Shown piece after piece: positions 7,692 through 12,593 of a stretch of DNA of 12,593 bases. The notes beneath the pieces were generated by a model. It had not been told where the DNA came from and did no database searches. It saw only the letters and a list, made by a program, of their open reading frames with translations. The stretch comes from Alphaproteobacteria bacterium (GTDB lineage Bacteria > Pseudomonadota > Alphaproteobacteria > Rhodospirillales > Rhodospirillaceae), in the NCBI GenBank assembly GCA_003250275.1, contig QKGW01000029.1, positions 1 to 12,593 of the forward strand, in the 5' to 3' direction. Position numbers and translations under genes: made by a program. Every line of letters starts with the position of its first letter. Within the stretch, counting starts at the first letter, position 1.

Positions 7692-9020
7692 TCATGCGAG
7701 TCCGCGAAGAGTCGCGGAGAGTTCACGTAAGGATACCGGCTTGCGCAGGACCGCATCGACGCCGCTTTCGATCTCCGCCAGCGCCTCGCGGTCGCGCAGC
7801 GGCTGACCGGTGACGACGACGATCGCGACGTGCGGGTATTCGGCGGCGGTTTCGGCGATCAGTTGGAAGCCGTCGCCGTCGGGCATCGAGAGGTCGGTGA
7901 CGAGCACGTCGACGTGCGCGGCTTCGAGCGCGGCGCGCGCGCTTCGCCCGCTCGCCGCGGTGATCACGCGGTGGCCACCGCGTTCGAGGAACGCCTTGAT
8001 TTCCTGGGTTGCGAGCGGTTCGTCGTCGGCGACGAGAATGGTCATCGGCGGGGCTTCGCCACTGCGCGCGTCGGGTGCGGGGGCGGGGGCGGGCACCACG
8101 ATCGCGTCGGGCTCGGCAGGCAGGTCGGAGAGCGGCAGCGTGACGCGGAAGCGGCAGCCGCCCGCGTCGCGGTTCTCCGCTTCGATCCGCCCGCTCATGC
8201 CGGTGATCAGGCCGAGGCTGATCGACAGCCCGAGACCGGTGCCCTGGCCCTCGGTCTTGCGGGTGAAGAACGGCTCGAACAGGTGCGGCATGTCCTCCGG
8301 GCGGATGCCGGTGCCGGTATCCGCGACGTCGATCAGCGCGCACGGGCGGCCGTCGCGCGCGCGGTCCGCGGCGAGGGTCACGTCGATGCGGTCGCTGCCG
8401 TTCGGATGCGCCGCACGGCGCTCGACGATCGCGTCCACCGCGTTGCGCAACAGGTTGATCAGCACCTGTTCGAGCTGGCGCGGATAGCCGTTGACCGCGA
8501 GCGTCGCGGCGGGCGGTGCGAAGGCGAGGGCGATGTCGAGCCCGGCGCACTGCGGCGCCATCAGCGCCACCGCCGAGCCGACCGCGGCGGCGGTGTCGAA
8601 GCTGCGGCGCTCGCCCGCGTCGCGGCGGCTGAACGCCTGCATGTAGTCGATGGTTTCGCGGAGGCGGTCGGATTGCCCGCCGATGGTCTCGAACTTGGCG
8701 CGGATCGCCGCGGCGTCGCCGTCGTCGAGCGAGAGCAGCGCGCTTTCGGCGGCGAGGCGGATGACGTTGAGCGGCTGGCTGATCTCGTGCGCGAGCGAGG
8801 CCGACATCTCGCCGAGCAGTGCGAGCTTGGCGGTGTGGCGCAGGGTTTCCTCGAGCTGGCGGGCCTCGGTGATGTCTTCGACGACGAGGAGGAAGGCGTC
8901 GCCGCCGTCGCCCATGCGCGACAGCACCAGCCGCGCGAAGCCGAGGTCGGCGGCGCGGCGCAGGCGGCTTTCGCCGCTCGCCGAGGCCGGCGCGCCGGCG
9001 CGCGCGAGGCTGTCCATCAT
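7692..9020 (-). CDS. Hybrid histidine kinase, C-terminal part (end of PAS, HisKA, HATPase, receiver), downstream of a frameshift
   Basis: This frame encodes 442 residues that continue the PAS sensor protein from the neighbouring frame. Residues 1-55 finish a PAS domain (LLVVEDITEARQLEE). HisKA follows, with the phospho-acceptor H78 in LGEMSASLAHEISQPLNVI, an H-box of the FixL/DctB style. The HATPase domain shows the N-box NLLRNAVDAI (N193), G1 DTGTGI (234-239), FFTRK (251-255) and G2 GTGLGLSI (260-267). A Pro/Ala linker (about 300-322) joins a receiver domain with D332-D333, phospho-acceptor D376 and K427. No HPt domain is seen. The ATG codons at 9020 and 9017 have no clear ribosome binding site, so this is not believable as an independent gene. 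Either the gene is broken, or the sequence has a one-base error. It ends 112 bp before the response regulator gene. Confidence 0.85.
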   Translation of the reverse strand: MMDSLARAGAPASASGESRLRRAADLGFARLVLSRMGDGGDAFLLVVEDITEARQLEETLRHTAKLALLGEMSASLAHEISQPLNVIRLAAESALLSLDDGDAAAIRAKFETIGGQSDRLRETIDYMQAFSRRDAGERRSFDTAAAVGSAVALMAPQCAGLDIALAFAPPAATLAVNGYPRQLEQVLINLLRNAVDAIVERRAAHPNGSDRIDVTLAADRARDGRPCALIDVADTGTGIRPEDMPHLFEPFFTRKTEGQGTGLGLSISLGLITGMSGRIEAENRDAGGCRFRVTLPLSDLPAEPDAIVVPAPAPAPDARSGEAPPMTILVADDEPLATQEIKAFLERGGHRVITAASGRSARAALEAAHVDVLVTDLSMPDGDGFQLIAETAAEYPHVAIVVVTGQPLRDREALAEIESGVDAVLRKPVSLRELSATLRGLA

Positions 9021-9021
9021 C

Positions 9022-9915
9022 GGCGTCGGTCGCCGCGAGCGCGCCCTCGGTGGCGCCGACGAGGGCGAGGAATGCCGGATTGGCTGCGCCGACGCGGCCC
9101 TGCGGGTCGAGGGTGAGGATGCCGAACGGGGTGTTCTCGAAGATGCCGCGGAAGCGCCCCTCGCTCTGCCGCAGGCGCTCGGAGGCGACGCGCAGCTCGG
9201 TCACGTCGGTGATGATCGCGAAGTGGCCGGAGCGCCCGCCGCCCGCGGCGCGCAGCGGCGCGGCCGAGATCAGCACGAAGCGCACCTCGCCGCAGGCGCA
9301 GTCGAATGCCGCCTCGACCGAGCGCGGCATCGCGTCGGCGAACAGCGGGTCGAGCCCTTCGCGGCTTTCCGGGCGCACCAGATCGGCGAGCGCGTGGCCG
9401 AGCAGCGCCATGTCGGAACCGCCGAACCACGAGATGAAGCGCGGGTTGGCGAAGACGATGCGGTGCTCGCGGTCGAGCACGATGACGCCCTCGGTGATCG
9501 TCTCGACCAGCAGGCGGTAGCGGTATTCGTTCTCGATCAGTGCGAGTTCGCGCTGGCGCTGGGCGGTAACGTCGCGGCAGCTGATCAGGCGGCGGTTGCC
9601 GTCGGTCGGCACCTCGTGCACGCGGATCACCGCGCCGCCCGCCATCGCGATCAGGCACGCGGCGGGCGATTCGGCGATGCGGCGGTGGGCGAGCCAGCTC
9701 TCCGCCGCGGTGCGGCCGAGGGCGGCGGCGGCTTCGAGGTTTTCCGCGAAGGTGAGCGAGCGCACCAGCGGCACGCCGATCAGGTCCCAGACCTGCTCGA
9801 ATGCGGGATTGTAGACCAGGATGGTGTCCTCGGCGTCGAGCACGAGAACGCCCTCGGGATAGGAGCCGAAGGCATCGACGAGCGCGGCGTGAAGGGAGTC
9901 TTCGGTGGGAGGCAT
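9022..9915 (-). CDS. Hybrid histidine kinase, N-terminal PAS sensor part, upstream of a frameshift
   Basis: This frame encodes about 298 residues of sensor region: PAS 1 (about 8-118, with YPEGVLVLDAEDTILVYNPAF), PAS 2 (about 131-243, with TEGVIVLDREHRIVFANPRF, ending in DVTELR), and the first half of PAS 3 (from about 253, with FENTPFGILTLDPQGRVGAANPAF). No transmembrane segment or signal peptide is seen, so it probably senses a cytoplasmic cue. No haem- or flavin-binding motif is evident. After about 9022 the same frame turns into Arg/Pro-rich nonsense that stays open to 7723, while the sensible sequence continues in the frame of the C-terminal part. AAAGGA about 5 bases before the ATG at 9915 favours that start over the ATG at 9921, which almost touches it. 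Together the two parts would make a kinase of about 740 residues. Confidence 0.82.
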
Positions 9916-9938
9916 CGTCATCCTTTCAGCGGCTTGCG

Positions 9939-9967
9939 ATCATACCATGCGCCAAAGGGGGTGCGAA
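9939..9967 (-). promoter_or_regulatory. Candidate sigma-70 promoter of the PAS histidine kinase gene
   Basis: On the minus strand, TTCGCA (9967-9962; 4 of 6 to TTGACA) is separated by 17 bp from TATGAT (9944-9939; 5 of 6 to TATAAT). TGG immediately before TATGAT gives an extended -10. Transcription would start near 9932, leaving a short leader of about 17 nt that contains the AAAGGA ribosome binding site before ATG 9915. The spacing is ideal and this is the best promoter match in the window, but it is prediction only. Confidence 0.5.
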
Positions 9968-10022
9968 ATGCCTGCCGACGACGTATGCTGCGCCCCGCAA
10001 TGTCCCGCGAAAGGCCGCTTCC

Positions 10023-10820
10023 ATGACGGATCGCATCACGCCGTTTCCCAAACGACCGGTTTCCGGCGCGCCGCACGAGGGCGAGACCGGCCGCGTGCTG
10101 CGCTTCACCGGCACGGCGTCGCCGTCGCCGTCGCTGCACGAGACCGACGTGGTGGTGATCGGCGCCAATCCGCTGCTCAACGCCCTCGCGACGCTGGCCG
10201 AGGTGTGCGCCGGGCGGCGGGTGATCCTGGTGCAGACGGCGGGTGCCGACGACTGGGACTACGAACTCGGCGTGCAGGCGACCTTCCACCGCTTCGTCGA
10301 CGCCGCGGCGGAGACCCTCTACGCGCTCTCGCCGAGCCGCAGGCTCGACTTCCGCAACACCGCCTTTCCCGAGCCCGACTGGACCAAGCTGTTCTTCCGC
10401 CTGCAGGAGCGCCGCCGCCGCGTGCTCGATGCCGACGTGCTGCGCCTCGAAGTCGGGGTGATGCTGACCTGCGAGATCGCCGACGACCACCTGAGCCTCG
10501 TCGTCGACCCCGCGCCGGAGCAGCCCGATCCGCGCTGGCTCGCCGAGCTCAACTGTATCCGCGCCGCCTGCACCGCGACCTGGGAGAGCGACCTGCCGCG
10601 CGCGGTGTTCGCCACCGAGCCGGGGCAGCAGCAGGCGATCCACGCGGTCGCCGCGGTGGTGACCTCGGCGGGCGTGCTCGCCGGCGTGCCGGAAGGGTCG
10701 AAGCGGATCAAGCTGCTCGGCACCGCGCGCGGCGGCTACGCGGACGCCGCCGACAAGGGCAACCGCGCCTTCGACGACGTGCTCGAAGCGATCAAGCCGG
10801 TGCCGCACCCGGACGCCTGA
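10023..10820 (+). CDS. Hypothetical protein, 265 aa, family not recognised
   Basis: An ORF with normal GC-rich coding character between the kinase gene (divergent) and the PPK2 gene (convergent). The first 40 residues are Pro/Ser/Thr/Gly-rich and look disordered. Residues 42-71 (starting TDVVVIGANPLLNAL and ending RRVILVQ) look like a beta-alpha-beta unit of a Rossmann-like fold, but without a GxGxxG nucleotide motif. A Trp/Arg-rich middle follows (DWTKLFFRLQERRRR, 119-133), then an Ala/Val-rich helix near 205-222. Two Cys (150, 178) are within 30 residues, with another at 183. No signal peptide or membrane segment is seen. The start ATG 10023 is chosen because AAAGG lies about 9 bases upstream; longer in-frame extension would enter the kinase promoter. 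I cannot assign a function. The position beside a two-component system is suggestive only. Confidence 0.75.
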   Translation: MTDRITPFPKRPVSGAPHEGETGRVLRFTGTASPSPSLHETDVVVIGANPLLNALATLAEVCAGRRVILVQTAGADDWDYELGVQATFHRFVDAAAETLYALSPSRRLDFRNTAFPEPDWTKLFFRLQERRRRVLDADVLRLEVGVMLTCEIADDHLSLVVDPAPEQPDPRWLAELNCIRAACTATWESDLPRAVFATEPGQQQAIHAVAAVVTSAGVLAGVPEGSKRIKLLGTARGGYADAADKGNRAFDDVLEAIKPVPHPDA

Positions 10821-10830
10821 GCGCTCAGGC
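10815..10830. terminator. Palindrome containing both convergent stop codons, possible bidirectional terminator
   Basis: GCCTGAGCGCTCAGGC is a perfect 16-bp palindrome. It can fold as a 6-bp stem (GCCTGA/TCAGGC) around GCGC in RNA from either strand. The left arm holds the TGA of the 265-aa protein gene (10818-10820) and the right arm holds the TGA of ppk2 on the other strand (complement of 10825-10827). On the plus strand it is followed by TTCCTTC, a weak T-rich tract; on the minus strand the tract after it is GC-rich, so termination would be better in the plus direction. Confidence 0.45.
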
Positions 10831-11634
10831 TTCCTTCAGTCCCAGACGTGCGCGGATTTCCGCCTCCACCGCCGGATCCATCGGCGGCGGCGTCGCGGAA
10901 ACGTCCTTGCCGAGCGCATCGGCGACCGCTTCCAGCACCTCGATCCGGCCGTTGAGCTTGTATTCGCCCGAGATCAGCCGCCACGGCGCGTGCTTGGTGT
11001 GGGTTTTCGCCAGCATGTCGGCGATCGCGGCCTCGTATTCGTCGCGTTTTTCGCGGTTGCGCAGGTCCTCGAGGGTGAGCTTCCAGCGCTTGTGCGGCTT
11101 CTTCATCCGCTCGGCGAAGCGGTCGAGCTGTTCCCGGTCGGAGATGTGGATGAACATCTTGAGAAGGCGGACGCCGTCGTCGGTGAGGGTCCGCTCGAAC
11201 TCGTTGATCTCGTCGTAGGCGCGCTTCCACTCGGGCTTCTTGGCGAACCCCTCGATCCGCTCGACCAGCACGCGGCCGTACCACGAGCGGTCGAACACCG
11301 CGATGTCGCCCTTCGCCGGCAGGCGTTGCCAGAAGCGGTAGAGGTAGTGCTTGCCCTGATCCTCGGGGTTGGGCGCGGAGATCGACCAAGCGTCGAGGTG
11401 GCGGGGGTCGAGGCGCTCGCTCAGGCGGCGGATCGCGCCGCCCTTGCCCGCCGCGTCCCAGCCCTCGAACACCAGAATCGCGCGCCGTCCCTCGGCGACG
11501 TAGCGCTGCTGCAGGTTGAGAAGCTTGAGCTGAAGCTCGGCGAGGCGCTTTTCGTATTCCTCGACCGTGGGGATCTTGCGGGTGAGGTCGACATCGTCGA
11601 GGGAAAGGGTGGACCGGGATTTTTTCGCCGCCAT
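10825..11634 (-). CDS. ppk2: Polyphosphate kinase 2 family protein (PPK2)
   Basis: A 269-aa cytosolic P-loop enzyme that transfers phosphate between inorganic polyphosphate and nucleotides. Walker A is GWDAAGKGG (58-66, with K64) and the Walker B/arginine element is FDRSWYGRVLVER (114-126, with D115 and R116). A lid region follows (about 166-205), then the typical APWRLI (216-221) and a C-terminal helix. The segment DRSWYGRVLVERIEGF resembles, from memory, the AMP-phosphorylating class II enzymes more than class I, whose motif reads RSWYNRAGVERVMGF, so polyphosphate:AMP phosphotransferase activity is a reasonable guess. A single PPK2 domain is present, not the tandem form. A basic, probably flexible N-terminus (AAKKSRS) precedes the domain. 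The start 11634 has AGAGG about 9 bases upstream. No ppk1 or ppx gene is in the window; gap is divergent from it. Confidence 0.93.
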   Translation of the reverse strand: MAAKKSRSTLSLDDVDLTRKIPTVEEYEKRLAELQLKLLNLQQRYVAEGRRAILVFEGWDAAGKGGAIRRLSERLDPRHLDAWSISAPNPEDQGKHYLYRFWQRLPAKGDIAVFDRSWYGRVLVERIEGFAKKPEWKRAYDEINEFERTLTDDGVRLLKMFIHISDREQLDRFAERMKKPHKRWKLTLEDLRNREKRDEYEAAIADMLAKTHTKHAPWRLISGEYKLNGRIEVLEAVADALGKDVSATPPPMDPAVEAEIRARLGLKEA

Positions 11635-11972
11635 CGGGGGTTTGCCTCTCGCGTGGATTTCACCGGAATTTCAAAGTATGGGCCGGGGCGCGCGGCAGGG
11701 CAATCCGAGGGCGGTTTTTTCGTGCGAATCCGCGAGGATGCACTGGATTTGCCCCACTAAGTGTGACAAACACACAGAGTATGCCGGAGGGCGGGGAATC
11801 GCGCCGAGGGCTTGACCCTCGTGCCGGTGCGTCCCCAGGTACTCCAAGTCGAATTTCATCGTGGGCGTTTTCGTCCGACCGCCGCAGGGCGGTTTCGGCG
11901 AGCGCCGTCTGCGACGGTTTCTGCGTCATCAAGCCCGCGTTCGCCGGGTGAAGCCAAATGGGAGGATGGACT
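11635..11972. other. 338-bp divergent intergenic region between ppk2 and gap
   Basis: I find no convincing gene here. It contains small inverted repeats: GTGTG-ACAAA-CACAC (11761-11775), CGAGGG-CTTGA-CCCTCG (11805-11821), ACCGCC-GCAG-GGCGGT (11878-11893) and CCGTC-TGC-GACGG (11905-11917). TTGACC (11812-11817), within the second repeat, is the best -35-like hexamer for gap, but no good -10 follows at 16-18 bp. A T6 run at 11715-11720 has no stem before it. The region ends with a strong gap ribosome binding site, GGAGG at 11961-11965. The promoters of both flanking genes must be in here. Confidence 0.6.
11878..11893 (+). other. Hairpin in the probable gap leader
   Basis: ACCGCC-GCAG-GGCGGT forms a perfect 6-bp stem with a tetraloop and is followed by TTTCGG, about 80 bases before the gap start. 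It looks like a weak intrinsic terminator or a leader structure. The U-tract is only three bases, so efficient termination is unlikely. It could influence gap mRNA stability or act as an attenuator; nothing in the sequence decides between these. Confidence 0.3.
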
Positions 11973-12593
11973 ATGACGGTTCGGGTAGCGATCAACGGTT
12001 TCGGCCGCATCGGGCGCCTGGTTTTCCGTGCCCTCGTCGAATCGGGGCGCGACGACATCGAGGTGGTGGCGATCAACGACCTCGGTTCGCCGGAAGCCAA
12101 CGCGCACCTGGTGATGTTCGATTCCGTCCACGGCCGCCTCCCCGAGGAGGTTTCGGTGACGGGCGACGTGATGACCGTCGGCAAGCGCAAGATCAAGGTG
12201 ATCGCGCAGCGTGACCCCTCGCAGCTGCCGTGGAAGGAACTCGGCGTCGACATCGCGTTCGAGTGCACCGGCATCTTCACCGACCGCGATAAGGCCAAGG
12301 TCCACCTCGACGCCGGCGCCAAGCGCGTGCTCGTCTCCGCGCCGTCGAACGGCGCCGACCTCACCGTCGTCTACGGCGTCAACCACGACAAGCTGACCAA
12401 GGATCACCTCGTCGTCTCGAACGCGTCGTGCACCACCAACTGCCTCGCGCCGGTCGCCGCCGTTCTGCACAAGGCGTTCGGCATCGAGCACGGCTTCATG
12501 ACCACGGTGCACTCCTACACCGGCGACCAGAACGTCGTCGACACCCTGCACAAGGACCTGCACCGCGCCCGCGCCGCCGCGCTCTCGATGATC
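11973..12593 (+). CDS. gap: Glyceraldehyde-3-phosphate dehydrogenase, type I (partial, runs off the right end)
   Basis: The first 207 residues of a class I GAPDH, which would normally be about 335 aa. It oxidises glyceraldehyde 3-phosphate with NAD+ and phosphate to 1,3-bisphosphoglycerate in glycolysis, or the reverse in gluconeogenesis or the Calvin cycle. The Rossmann motif INGFGRIGR is at 7-15. D36 in AINDL favours NAD over NADP. The catalytic C153 sits in SNASCTTNCLAP (149-160), and H180 in TTVHSYTGDQN (177-187) is the general base. The visible end, HKDLHRARAAALSMI, is typical for the family, so the cut is only the window edge. The start ATG 11973 has GGAGG with 7-base spacing. No pgk, tkt or fba gene is visible upstream, where the divergent neighbour is ppk2; the usual glycolytic partners may lie downstream outside the window. 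Confidence 0.97.
   Translation, partial: MTVRVAINGFGRIGRLVFRALVESGRDDIEVVAINDLGSPEANAHLVMFDSVHGRLPEEVSVTGDVMTVGKRKIKVIAQRDPSQLPWKELGVDIAFECTGIFTDRDKAKVHLDAGAKRVLVSAPSNGADLTVVYGVNHDKLTKDHLVVSNASCTTNCLAPVAAVLHKAFGIEHGFMTTVHSYTGDQNVVDTLHKDLHRARAAALSMI

Noticed and set aside
11671..11859. 62-codon minus-strand ORF in the ppk2-gap intergenic region
   Set aside because: No clear ribosome binding site or recognisable domain, and it passes through several inverted repeats. It probably only reflects scarce stop codons.

Overview
The window is very GC-rich, with G or C at almost every third codon position, and carries single-copy housekeeping and accessory genes packed tightly on both strands. I see no insertion sequences, phage genes, tRNA, rRNA or CRISPR arrays. 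Protein styles (class I GAPDH, long Sua5-type enzyme, PAS hybrid kinase beside a NarL-type regulator, PPK2) fit an alphaproteobacterium, possibly of the Rhodospirillales type. That placement is inference.

Left part (1-2994, all minus strand): amrS, a radical SAM enzyme, is followed by pepA, an M17 leucyl aminopeptidase. A partial ORF follows, overlaps the pepA stop by 4 bp, and runs off the window.

Centre-left (3076-6867, plus strand): divergent from amrS across 81 bp is one gene that fuses a Memo domain (AmrB) to an AMMECR1 domain (AmrA). Its stop overlaps the start of a Sua5-type threonylcarbamoyl-AMP synthase gene by one base. A GlcD/D2HGDH-like FAD-linked dehydrogenase gene follows 31 bp later. 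amrS plus amrB-amrA make a complete AmmeMemoRadiSam set, a system whose biochemical role is, as far as I know, unresolved. This is the most interesting part of the window, and its tight coupling to a tRNA t6A-pathway gene is a usable clue.

Centre-right (6881-9915, minus strand): a PAS-PAS-PAS histidine kinase with a C-terminal receiver domain is followed by a NarL/FixJ-type response regulator. As given, the kinase gene is broken by a one-base frameshift near 9021. A near-consensus FNR/FixK-like box overlaps the kinase stop codon, upstream of the regulator gene. A good extended -10 promoter candidate precedes the kinase.

Right part: an unrecognised 265-aa protein gene (plus) converges on a PPK2 polyphosphate kinase gene (minus). 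A perfect 16-bp palindrome contains both stop codons. After a 338-bp divergent intergenic region, gap (GAPDH) begins and runs off the right end.
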